Of a stretch of 64,000 nucleotides of DNA, positions 45,538-55,996 are shown piece by piece. Within the stretch, counting starts at the first letter, position 1. The number at the start of each line of letters is the position of its first letter. The notes under the pieces are model-generated. The model was not told where the DNA came from. It did no database searches and saw only the letters and a list, made by a program, of their open reading frames with translations. The stretch is from NCBI RefSeq assembly GCF_020740795.1, contig NC_067295.1, forward strand, positions 1,054,501-1,118,500, read 5' to 3'. The translations under genes and the position numbers were made by a program. Origin of the DNA: Apus apus. Lineage: Eukaryota > Chordata > Aves > Apodiformes > Apodidae.

Positions 45538-46201
45538 AATCCATATATGTTTTTTAAAAAATGCTATACAATATGGCTTTACATCCTGACAGACCAGCTC
45601 CCAGAGCAGCCTGCCTGGCATCGCCAGGTGCAGCGACCTGTTCTGTCAGACCAGTACGTAAGGCTACTTGTCCAGGATATAAAATAAAATACTGCAGTAC
45701 CATGCCTTGGGAGGGCTAAAGTAGTGAGGTTAAAGGCATGAAAGTTTCTGAGTGGTGATGAATGCACACCACAACTCCTTAGGTTTGGTTTTCTTGATTT
45801 GTTTTAAATGCATATGGTTAAGTCATCTCCTAGGAGACCCTACGTATCTGTTCACCTTCTGAATCCCTTTCCACAGCAGAAGACTGCTGTCCTGTGCTCA
45901 GAGGGAAGTGCTTCACCAAGGATCCTCCTTTCTTTGAGGCAGCTGCCCAAGCCACTGAGAGCCTCAGATGCAGCGGGTCAGTCACTTCCACAGAGGTTTT
46001 TAACTACTGTTATTTCCGTTTTAAGCAGGAAACACCTCAGGGCTGTGCCACCCTGTTAAACCAGGTACCTCTCAAAGTGTTCTTGCCCTTGCTCTCTGAA
46101 CAATGATAATGGCAAACTCAGGACTGATCAAATTCCCCAAACTGCAGAGAAAAAAATAGTAGGTTTTACGTGAGCAGCAGTCACTGGCTGCACGCCGAGT
46201 G

Positions 46202-48162
46202 CTACACAATCACCGTCTGCACTTCCACCTCCCCCTCCTGGGTGGCGATCACAAAGTCTCCTCCATGCTCCATGATTTCAATGTCCTCAGATGCTACCAT
46301 GGTCACTGTGGCTTCCTCTGTCTGGATGCTGCCCTCGGTGGCCAGCACAGCTCCCTCTCCGATGGCAGAAGCCAATGTCATGGCCACCTGCTCCGTCAGG
46401 CTCTCGGGGGTGGCGATGGTGATGGTGTCTGCAGCATCTGAGGTCACTTCAGAGTTCTCTGCCACGGTGACGTTCTGTACAATGATCTGGTGACCAGAGT
46501 TTGCCTGGTTGACTATTTGTTGCACAACCTTCATGATGTGGCTGTCGACCTACAGGAAGAGAAGAGGCCAGGTTATTTCTCAGTGTGTTGTGCTGTTAGA
46601 AGTACAGGCAGTTGTCACCGCCACAAACGGGGCCTGATGACCAGCAGGGCAGTACAACAGGCAGCACTGCGTTCCAGCTTCCTCCAGCTGAAGTTCTCAT
46701 CAGCCTGAGAACAGACAACTCCTGCAACATGTCACACCTTGTCTTGCTGCAGATGCTTCACCAGCAGGGAACTGCCTACAGAAAGTCTACTGTTCATGGA
46801 AAAGCCCTACCAGTGCATGCCCAGCCATTTACACAAACTGACTGCAAGTCAGGAGCCTAGCCAGCCTCTGAGTCTGCAGCACCCATCGGTGCCTGCACTC
46901 AGGAATGCCTCAAGAGGATCATCTCCCCAATTCTCAGCTGCTGTGCTCCTGTGGGTGAAGCCCTGCAGGTCATTGGCCACCATCACAGAGAGGACCCGGG
47001 GTTAACTGAGCTCAAACCCAGTATGACCAGTATGATGGTTTTATACAGACAGGTCTGCGAAACTACAGAGGTATGGAAAATTAATTATCTGAAGTTGGGT
47101 TTATTTAGTGTGACTTTCAGAGACTAAAAGTGATTTGTTTAACCTACAAGTCACCAAAATAATTGTTCATGTGGCAGCTTTACCTCATGTCTTGTTCCCT
47201 CGATTATTTCAGTAGCTTCGCTGGTCTCCATGTCTTCAGTGGCAGTCTTGAAAGATAAAACATGAAATTCCCTCTTTAGATTATTACAAAAAATGTTTTA
47301 TTGCCAAGATATAAGACACTAAGATCTTTCTGTTCCTCCCCCAATGCAGCAGCTACTCTAAAGGCAACTCCTCCTTGTAACTCCCCCCAGATCCCATTAT
47401 CGAGAGCTAATCAGAAGTAGTGCAGAGTGTTCACAAATAACTGACAGAGAACAAACCCTCTCAGCAGGACTTGGCCAACTGGCAGATTTTCTCCTACTGT
47501 AGCAGAACTAAAGGGACTTGGTAAACCAAGAGGGTGCTGTGCAAGGAGCAGCACTGGCTCTTGGTCACAAAGGGGGAGAAAGTGAAGTGTGTCATTCCTT
47601 GCTCATGGCAGCCATGGCTAGTTAAAACCACAGGGATTATTTTGCACAAAATAAGCTAAACAGAAATGGGAGAAAATAGCAGGTGAAAGTTGAGGGAAAG
47701 CTGGAGCCAGCTTGTACAGACACAAAATGTGGTATGGTCAGAAGATCTCAGTTCTGGCATTCTCATTCTCCTGCCTAGGTTACAGGCAGGACTTCAGATG
47801 GGTGGTGAAGGAGACTTCTGGTGCTCTCCTTCTCAACAAGATCAATCCTACTTATCCCTTAGGTCCTGCAGGCAAGGGTGGCACTGCTAGATCCTACTTT
47901 ATCTTCTCCCAAAAGCCTAGATGAGGAACATGCACAACTGCAGCTTTTATTGGTAAAACTGCTGTGCCAGGCTCTGAATGAGGCTGCCTGTTGCTTCTCA
48001 CCTCGATTATGTAGTCCTGAGTGTCTGCCACCACTGAGGAAAACTCCACCAAAACCGTGTGAGGATCTTCAGAGATGACTGTTGCAGCTAAGTTGTCAGC
48101 TGACTGACTCTCCTCAGACACCATTGCTTCTTCGACCTCCTTCAAAGCAAGGAGGCAGCCAC
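46202..48162 (-). CDS. E4F1: E4F1 C-terminal region (three exons)
   Basis: Exons 48162-48002, 47246-47184 and 46549-46202. Encode SEDPHTVLVEFSSVVADTQD, TSEATEIIEGTRHE, VDSHIMKVVQQIVNQANSGH, QIIVQNVT and ITIATPESLTEQVAMTLASA. Acidic, with no fingers. The 63-bp exon (TATEDMETSEATEIIEGTRH) is symmetric in phase 0 and easy to miss. Confidence 0.95.
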
Positions 48163-51100
48163 CTGGATGGTGTTCCAAAAATGCCAGAAAAATGTTATTT
48201 TTCGTAACCATCTCAAATACAGAAGAATGCCTGGAAAATACTGTGCAGCACAAATGAGACCCCTCTGACAGGATGCCAAGTGACCAGCAGACAACGGCCT
48301 CTCATCCCATCAAGACGGGACAAATAGTGGATTAAATGAGAACTGAGCCTCCAGCAGAGCAGCTGTTCAGTGTTAAAATACACAACTAAATGCAGACAGG
48401 AATGCAGAAGCCATATGTGAAGAATGTACAGTAAGACTTTTGGTATACTTTAAGTCATAGATCTTTTCTGCTTAGGCATTACATTTCAGTATCTACCCAA
48501 GAAAAACACTTTTTTCCTCCACTAAACTTGAATTGTCCTTTACAATCTCAACACATCATCATCACTACCTAAAGAAGTCTGAAAATCCATGCTTAGGAGC
48601 TAAGGGAGGAGCAGGTGCAGGGCAACTAATCCAATCAAACAAGATTATACGTGAGAACTCTCTCTACTTAAGACATTTTCCCTGCAGAATGTCCACATCC
48701 TTGTTTTTACAGGGCTTCACATGCCCAGGTCTGGAGCAGAGCACCCGCAATGCTCCTGCAGTTAGATTCTTAATGCAAATTGTATTTTGTTTCTCTTTGT
48801 TTAGATGATCTAGATTTTATATTAGAACTGGTTTATGGCTGTTTGTTCAGCATTTTTTTTGGTCAGAAAGGTCACAACAGGAATACCCATTAATGTAGAT
48901 TTAAAAAAATGTATCATGCATCTCCTCCTGATGCAGATAAACAGCCTTGGATGAAGGTCATGAGATCCACTTGGAGGAATCATGATCGTTCAGCAGTTTG
49001 TCCAAACCCAATCCAGGCCACCCCAGACCCACACCCCATCAGGCAGGGAAGCTCTGCCAGCTCACCTTTGGTTTTTAAGTGCCTGTTGAGAGTGCCGTGC
49101 TCGGCAAAGCCCCGCCCGCACTTGTAGCACTTGAAGGGCTTCTCCCCCGTGTGGTGGCGGATGTGGCGCACCAGGGAGCCCTTCTCCCGGAAGCCCCGGC
49201 TGCAGAACTGGCACACGTAGGGCTTGTCCTCCAGGTGCGTTCGGAAATGAACCTGCTGGGCGTTCTGGGCAAGGAGAGGGGCAGGAGAAAGGGAAGGACA
49301 AACTCAGGCAAGCAGTCTTTTAGCTTCTAGGCTAAAAGTTAACATCTCTGAGGACTTCCTCTCATGTAAGACGTAAGAAATACTTGGCATTATTATTATT
49401 ATTATTATTATTATTGTTATTATTATTATTATTATTTCTATTATTATTACTAATTATTAATTTTTTTCACACATGGAGGAAGTTTCCCCACCAATGTGAA
49501 AGTTTTCTTACAACTGTCCCTCTTTTCCCCACTGGAACAAAAGCTCCTTCTGCAGCTTCTGCAGCTCCAAGAGGCAGGTGAGCTGGCATTTGTTGTTTCC
49601 AGGAGCAAAGCCCAACTTCTGCCAAGCCCTGGCCCTGGCCAGGACCCTGAAGGCAGGCCTGCTGTGAGGGAGCCCACCTTTGTCTTGTACCGCTTGCCAC
49701 ACTTGGGGCAGGAGTAGGGGCGCTCGTCCGAGTGCACTCGCTGGTGCCCCTTCACGTGTGCAATGGTCTTGTAGAGCTTCCCACACTCCCCGCAGCGGAA
49801 GCGCCGCTCGTTCACGTGCACTTCTTGATGCTTTTTCAGCAGATAGCCCTTGGTGAACTCTTTGCCACACTCCTCACACTTGAAAGGCTTGTAATCTAAA
49901 GAGAAAGACAGAGAACGCGTGGCTGGTACAGGACAACCAGCAGGAGCAAGTATCTGGTACATGCTGTTAACAAAATTCTCACCAAAAATTTAACCCAGAA
50001 AAGGAGGGAAATTCTGTTTTCCACTGCATGTATGAGCTTTGTCTCATTTATAAGCGAATTCTGCTCAGATGTTGCTCTTACAGCCTTTGGTGCCTTTCAA
50101 GCAGTTCCAACTTAGAGCTGGAAAACTCATGGCTAACAGCCACGTAAAGGTGAGGAACTGGAAGCACAGCAGCTGTACCATGTCCGAGATCACATCAAGA
50201 CACGGCACGTTTTAGGTGACAGTGTAAGCAGCAGAGCTTTACCTAAGTGCCCTTTGATGTGTGTTTCGAGGGAAGCAGCTTCACTGAAGGCTTCATCACA
50301 GTGAGGGCAAACGTAACTTTTGTACCCATTTGTTCGTTCTGCACCTGTCTGCTGGAAAGAAAGAGGTACAACCTCAGTGTTTGTACTAGTGTGTACAGTG
50401 AGTGGTGCTAGCCAAATTGCCCATTAAATACTCCAGCTTTAACATGAAAGAGATTTATATTTTTAACAGGACAGCGAGCACACGTGTGCACTGACACTAG
50501 ACTTAAAGCACATGTGAAAAGCTTAACTATAAAAACTGACACAAAGACCCAGGCAGAGGGAGAGAGGTGCTGAGGGAAACGTGGGGCAGTGAGGCCAACA
50601 CTGCTGTCCACAACCACGTGCAGGCAAGGAGGGTTAAAAACCAAATCTCTTTATGGAATACAAACATACAGACTCTGCTTGTTCTACTTCAACACACTGT
50701 TCCCCACTTGGCTCCTCTTCTGCTTCCACCACTTGGTTCTCCAGCTCTTCTGTGGCAGCTACAGCAGGTTGGTCAGGCTTCTGGATCTCCTCCACAGCCA
50801 CCCTCTCGATGACAATCCCCGAGTTCCTCATGGCCTGGCGCAGCAGGTTCTCACTGCTCACCTCCCCCTCACAGGGCAGCTCCTCGGGCTGCGGCTGAAG
50901 GAACAAACAGACTGGTCACTGGAACAAATAGACTGCTCACTGGAACAGCACAGACACGCGTGGCCCTTTTTTTACAGCACATCACTACAACAGTCGTTTC
51001 CTTGGATGTCTGATGCTGTGATGTAGGCTGGAAGATCTACAAGGAGAAGGTCTTGGACTGGGCAGGAAGGTGAGGTGGTTCTGTGCTCTGCAAACATGCA

Positions 51101-54063
51101 GCCCCAGGGATGAGGCCTTTGCTCCTACAACAGTCTCACTGCAGGGAATGGTCAACAAAAACACCCCCTCGCTGTGTCTATCATCCAGCACGTGGTGGGG
51201 AACCCTGCACCTCCCTGGCTGCTCTACACGTGCTGCTGAGCCCCCAGGCAGCTGGACAAGGGCAGAGCAGAGTTTGCTTCTGTGTTCTCAGGTGGAGCAG
51301 AAGCTAATTACCCATTTACTTCCACGACACACAGGCTGATTCTCAGCACCTAAAGTTGTTCTGTTCGTGACGTGAAATACTTCACAGTGCTTCCCTGCAG
51401 AAAACATGCCAAGGGTGTTCAAGAGAAGCAACACTCACGTCTTGGTCCAGAGATTTTGCATCCACCATGGGAAGTTCCTGCATTTGGACGTGGACTTCCC
51501 GGAGAACGTTGCCCTTTGCGTCTGTCACCAGGTGGATGACGGGCGAGGTCTCGATGGCTTCGCTGGCCACGGATGGAACAGGGTCTGTGTTTGAGCTGCA
51601 GGAGCCTGCAAGAAAAGCAGCACCATCAATCACCCAGCATGCTGCCACCCCTACAGACAGTGTGTCTCAGACTGAGGTTCAAGCCATCTTTGTACTGGAT
51701 TCTCAAACATTCTTTGCAGTCAACACTCAGGTTAGTAGTTGAGCTCTATAAATTAATTTTCCTGTATAAAGGATATAAGCTGAATACCACAGAAATAGTT
51801 TTTTCATGACTGAGGAAGAATTTATCATTCGTGTGCTAGGAGCGTGCTCAGTTTTATCAGACACAAGCAGGGACTGACAGTGTCACTGACCTGTTGGCAA
51901 ATCATCCTTATTGACCACTATTTCTTTGTTCATATTGAAGCAAATTTTTTCAGTGCAAGGTGTCAGAGATTTCAGGTGCCGAGTCAAAGCTCCTGATTCC
52001 CGGAAGCTTTTCCCACATTTCTTGCATCTGTAAGGTCTTTCATCTGGAAATTATGAGAATCAAAACAAGAATATTAAACTACCCACAGCCAGGTGGTTAG
52101 TGACAGGCTGCTAGAAGAACACTTTCAGAGAGCAGAAGGGGCTTATCCCAGGGCCTCGTGCTGTCTCCCAGCACCCCAAACATCAGGGAGCTCCACAGAT
52201 TCAGCAGCACCAAACCCCACTGGAAGGTCAGCTGGATAACCCTCCCTCCCCCCCCAGCACACTCCAGCAAGGAGGAACTCCGTCCTACCAGTGTGGCGCC
52301 GGTGGTGTCGGATCAGGGACCCTTTTGTCCTGAAGGAGGTTCCACAGAGTTTACATTCATAGTCCTTCCTGCTGCTGTGGGTGATCATGTGAGCTTTGAG
52401 GATGCTGGCCTGGGGAAGGAATGTCACTTTAAAAGCTGTTCCAAAACAGTTGTGACTTTTACATTTCAGCTGTAAACAACAACAATGCTCCTGAAAGCAG
52501 AATTTTCCCTCTGGAGGTGCCACGTGCAGCCGAGCAGCACCGTGTGGTCTTGAGGGCCTTTCAGCAACCAGCCAACCCACTCACCCAAGCACAGCAGCAG
52601 AGATACTCACTGTTTTAAATGTCTTCTGGCACAGCTCACAGACGTATCGCCCCTCTTTGTTAACCAGCAGCTTCACCTTGATCAGCTCTGTGGAGATGTC
52701 CTGCTCCTGCTCCTCAGGGTTGCCTTGCTCTTCAGTGACTTCCCCATCAACGTGACCATTGGGGTTCTCAAACACGTGGTCTCCTGCAACGATGACTTCT
52801 TTGATGTGCCCGCTGCCTGGGAGAGGACAGGATGACAGTTATGTTCTTTACAGAGGACAGCTTTACACCACTGGGTCCACTGACTGGTCCAGCACTTTGA
52901 GCAGCAGGAAGGAAAAACAGGCATTTCACACCTGGAGCTCTGTGCAAAGCGCAGCTATTAAGGTGGATGCTCTGGAGTGACAGCTTAAATCTCATGTATT
53001 AATGAGAACTGCAGAGCCAGTCTGGGGCTGCCTCTCTCACCCCTGAGGGGACGCTTGGTGCTGGGCCCAGTGCTCAGCGACCCTGTGGTGTCACAGGCCC
53101 AGCTGAACCCAAGCAAGGCCACGGGAGGAGGGTGGGAGGTGTCTGGAGCTCACCTACGATGGCGGATGCGCCGCTGATCTCCTCCGCTATTGAAGATGCT
53201 TCAACAACGATGTGAGCAACAGTTATTGCCTCCTCCACAGCAGGCACGACCTGCCGTGACAGATGACATTTTAGCAGAAAGGTCTGGTTACCTTGAAAAA
53301 CACTGTGCTGTCTTCTCTCCCCGCCAACCCAACAGACCGTTGTGTCCTAATTATTTCAGCCAGGGCTGGAGGAGAAGCCTGCTGTCACCTTTTGCACTTC
53401 TTGGCTGAGCAGCCCCGCGGGTGCAGCAGCGAGAGGAGCTTCTGGCGCTCGCTGGCAGATCTTCTGTAGCTTGTGCTGCACGAACTCCTCCAGGGAGGTG
53501 AACTCCGACTGGCAGCGGCCGCACCTGTGCACGTCATCTTCGTCTGCGATGGAAGAGGCAGCAGGTTAGGAACAAGGCAGCGTGACTTCAGCTCTGCTTG
53601 TCCCGGTGAGGTCCCGCGCCGGGGGGAAGGGCCGGGCTGACAGGGGTGTCTCCGCTGCGGCACTGAGGAGCTTCTGGAGCCGAGCGGGGCGATCGCCCCC
53701 GGCCGGGCCCGGGGCTCAGATCCCGCCGCCCGGAGAAGGGGCGGGGTATGGAGACAGCCGGGACCCTTCACCCCGGGGACCGCACCCGCCGCCCCGGGCC
53801 CCCTGAAGGACCTCCGGGAGCCCCGCACCCCCCGCCGGGCCCCGCCACCCCCTCGGCTCCGGCCGGGGCCCTGCGCCGGCGGCGACGGTACCGGTACCTT
53901 CCTCGCTGAAGGGCGCCGGGAGGCTGAGGAAGGCGGCGGGGCCGGCGGGGGGAGCGGCGGGACCGGAGCCCCCGGAGCCCGCGGCCGCCGCCCCCCCGCT
54001 CCCCCCGGCCGCGGCTGCCGTAAGCGCCGCCGGCCCCGCGCTCGTTGCCATCGCGGCCTCCAT
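46202..54063 (-). CDS. E4F1: Transcription factor / E3 ubiquitin ligase E4F1, 14 exons
   Basis: Zinc-finger protein that binds ATF/CRE-like promoter sites and acts as an atypical ubiquitin ligase on p53 in mammals (family knowledge). Exons 54063-53898, 53543-53389, 53250-53154, 52816-52611, 52409-52289, 52043-51891, 51605-51439, 50894-50670, 50351-50243, 49895-49678, 49264-49066, 48162-48002, 47246-47184, 46549-46202 close in phase to 2388 nt, 795 residues (human 784). N-terminal Ala/Gly-rich start MEAAMATSAGPAAL, FLSLPAPFSEE, an atypical CxxC-type finger in exon 2, three C2H2 fingers about 195-285, six more about 440-605, and an acidic C-terminal region ending EVEVQTVIV-stop as in human. No exon is missing and no break is seen. 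It shares a divergent promoter with PGP. Confidence 0.97.
49066..50351 (-). CDS. E4F1: E4F1 C-terminal zinc-finger cluster (three exons)
   Basis: Exons 50351-50243, 49895-49678 and 49264-49066 encode six C2H2 fingers in a row: YVCPHCDEAFSEAASLETHI, FKCEECGKEFTKGYLLKKHQ, FRCGECGKLYKTIAHVKGHQ, YSCPKCGKRYKTKNAQQVHF, YVCQFCSRGFREKGSLVRHI and FKCYKCGRGFAEHGTLNRHL. The last has no second zinc-binding His in the usual place, as in human (RTK). The exon at 50351 has a CAGCAG acceptor that would allow one codon more or less. Confidence 0.96.
49389..49449. repeat. (ATT)n microsatellite
   Basis: About 20 ATT units with two interruptions (TTG, TTTC), in the 0.4-kb intron between two E4F1 zinc-finger exons. 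It also generates a false poly-leucine frame on the plus strand. Confidence 0.95.
51891..53543 (-). CDS. E4F1: E4F1 N-terminal half: ligase-like finger and DNA-binding fingers
   Basis: Exon 53543-53389 encodes DEDDVHRCGRCQSEFTSLEE, the atypical finger mapped to ubiquitin-ligase activity in human. Exon 53250-53154 encodes EAITVAHIVVEASSIAEEIS. Exons 52816-52611, 52409-52289 and 52043-51891 encode YVCELCQKTFKT/ASILKAHM, YECKLCGTSFRTKGSLIRHH and YRCKKCGKSFRESGALTRHL. The third finger ends SLTPC, a CCHC variant also seen in mammals. Confidence 0.95.
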
Positions 54064-54620
54064 GTCGCAACGAGCCGCACCGCCAAGATGGCGGCTTTAC
54101 GGCCGTGTCGTCATAACAACGGGCCGCGTGCCGCGGGAGGGGCCGCGCCGAGAGGCTCGGGCGGGGAACGCGGCCGCAGCGCCGGGGTTCCGCGGCCCGG
54201 CGGCCCTTGGGAGCGCCGGTACCCGGCGGCCGCGCCCGGCCACCTCTGACCGCCGCGGCCGGGCGGACCGGAGCCTAACGAGCCACCTAAGGAGCCACCT
54301 AACGAGTCACCTAACGAGTTACCTAACGAGTTACCTAACGAGCCCCGGGGCGTCTGGGAGACCCAATGGGTCGCGGAGCGCCTGAGGTGACCGCGCGGCC
54401 CTGGCCAATGGCCGCGCGCGGGGGGCGGGCCGGCGCGGCGGGCGGCCAATCAGAGCGCAGCGGGGCATAGCGCCACGCGGAGGGCGGGGAGGGCGCTGGA
54501 GCCGGCGACGGGCGGGGGGGCGGGGCCTCGGCCGCCTCTGGCCAATGGGAGCGAGGGCCGGGCGCGGCGCGGCCAATGGGGGCGGCCCGGCGGGGGGCGC
54601 GCGGCTGGGGCGCGGCGGCG
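54064..54620. promoter_or_regulatory. Bidirectional CpG-island promoter of E4F1 and PGP
   Basis: 557 bp between divergent start codons, extremely CpG-rich. Contains AAGATGGCGGC (YY1-type) at 54085-54095 just upstream of the E4F1 ATG, and five CCAAT boxes on the plus strand at 54363, 54405, 54446, 54542 and 54573, with GGGGCGGG boxes between them. No TATA box. YY1 and CCAAT motifs are established promoter elements; their use here is inferred. Confidence 0.75.
54274..54345. repeat. 12-bp tandem repeat inside the divergent promoter
   Basis: About five and a half copies of ACGAGYYACCTA (for example ACGAGTTACCTAACGAGTTA) between E4F1 and PGP. The copies differ at one to three positions. It lies between the YY1-type site near E4F1 and the CCAAT boxes near PGP. 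Confidence 0.9.
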
Positions 54621-55996
54621 ATGGCGGCCATGGCGGGCGGCGGGCCCCGGCGGTGCCGGCGGCTGGAGGGCGAGGCGGCCCGCGCCGTGCTGGCGGCCGC
54701 CGACACGCTCCTCTTCGACTGCGACGGCGTGCTGTGGCGGGGCGAGGCGGCGGTGGGCGGCGCGGCGGCGGCGCTGGGCCGGTTGGCGGCGGCGGGCAAA
54801 CGACTCTGCTACGTGACCAACAACAGCAGCCGGACGCGCGTGGCCTACACCGAGAAGCTGCGGCGCTTGGGCTTCCCGCCCGCCGAGCCCCGGCACGTCT
54901 TCGGGTCCGCCTATTGCGCGGCCCGTTACCTGCGGCAGGCCCTGCCGCCCGGCGCCGCCGCCTACGTGCTGGGCAGCCCCGCGCTCGCCGCCGAGCTGGA
55001 GGCCGCGGGCGTCCCGCACCTGGGGCCCGGCCCCGCCGCCCTGCCCGGCCCCGCGCCCGCCGACTGGGCCCAGGCGCCCCTTGACCCCGCCGTCCGCGCC
55101 GTCCTCGTCGCTTTCGACGAGCACTTCAGCTACGCCAAGCTCTGCCAGGCCCTGCGCTACCTCCTGCGCGACGGCCCCGACTGCCTGCTCGTCGGTACCA
55201 ACCGCGACAACCGCCTCCCGCTCGAGGGCGGCACCGCCATTCCCGGTGCGCGGGCTGGGGGAGCCCCGGGGGGGCTGCTCGGAGCTGCCGGGCGAGGGCG
55301 GGGAGGGGGCTCCGGGCTGTTCAGAGCCACCCAGGGGGGCGGGAGGTCAGAGCTGCTCTGGGGGTCCCTGGGCCCGGCCCTGCGTCTCAGGACAAGGGCG
55401 GTGCCGGGTGCCTCCGTGTGGCGGCCCGTGCCCTGCAGCCTGGGCACCCCCTCCTCACCGCCCCCCCGAAAGAGGCAGGATCTTTGGCCCGTTGCTGGGA
55501 ATAGCGGTTTCTGCTTGATGTCCCGGCCTCCATCACCTCTTCTGGGACTAACCCCCCCTGCCTGTCCTGTCGGTGTTGAGTTTCCCAAGCCCCGTGTGGG
55601 TCTGTACCAGCTGGTGTGGGTGCCCGGAGCGTCTGCAGGCTCTGACCCGTTTCCCCTCCTCCCCCAGGGACGGGCTGCCTGGTGAAGGCGGTGGAGACGG
55701 CGGCGCAGCGCGAGGCCTTCATCGTGGGGAAGCCCAACCGGTTCATGTTCGACTGCGTGGCCAGCGAGTTCGACATCGACCCCGCGCGCACCATCATGGT
55801 GGGCGACCGGCTGGACACAGACATCCTGATGGGCAACAGCTGCGGCCTCACCACCCTGCTGACGCTCACCGGGGTCTCCACGCTGGACGAGGTGCAGGGC
55901 CACCAGCAGAGCAGCTGTCCCAGCCGACACAGCCTGGTGCCCGACTACTACGTCGACAGCATCGCCGACCTCCTCCCGGCGCTGGGTGACCCGTAG
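54621..55996 (+). CDS. PGP: Phosphoglycolate / glycerol-3-phosphate phosphatase
   Basis: HAD-family phosphatase that removes phosphate from 2-phosphoglycolate and other small phosphate metabolites, including glycerol-3-phosphate (family knowledge); cytosolic. Two exons, 54621-55245 and 55668-55996, join in phase 1 to 954 nt, 317 residues (human 321), with one intron as in mammals. Motif I is [10 protein letters not shown] with nucleophile D33 and D35; motif II TNNSS 66-70; lysine K230 in [11 protein letters not shown]; metal-binding motif [10 protein letters not shown] with D255 and D260. C-terminus [15 protein letters not shown] matches human. I chose the ATG at 54621 (good context; a second ATG follows at 54630). 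An upstream in-frame ATG at 54576 overlaps a CCAAT box and is unlikely. Exon 1 is strikingly GC-rich. Confidence 0.96.

Noticed and set aside
49384-49581. Poly-leucine open frame
   Set aside because: Translation of the (ATT)n microsatellite in an E4F1 intron.
54274-54345. Regular 12-bp repeats considered as a CRISPR-like array
   Set aside because: Units are contiguous with no spacers, and the genome is vertebrate.
54576-55685. 369-codon single-exon reading of PGP
   Set aside because: It runs through the donor at 55246 into the intron. The protein ceases to resemble PGP after IPG, and splicing to 55668 restores the VGK and MVGDRLDTD motifs.
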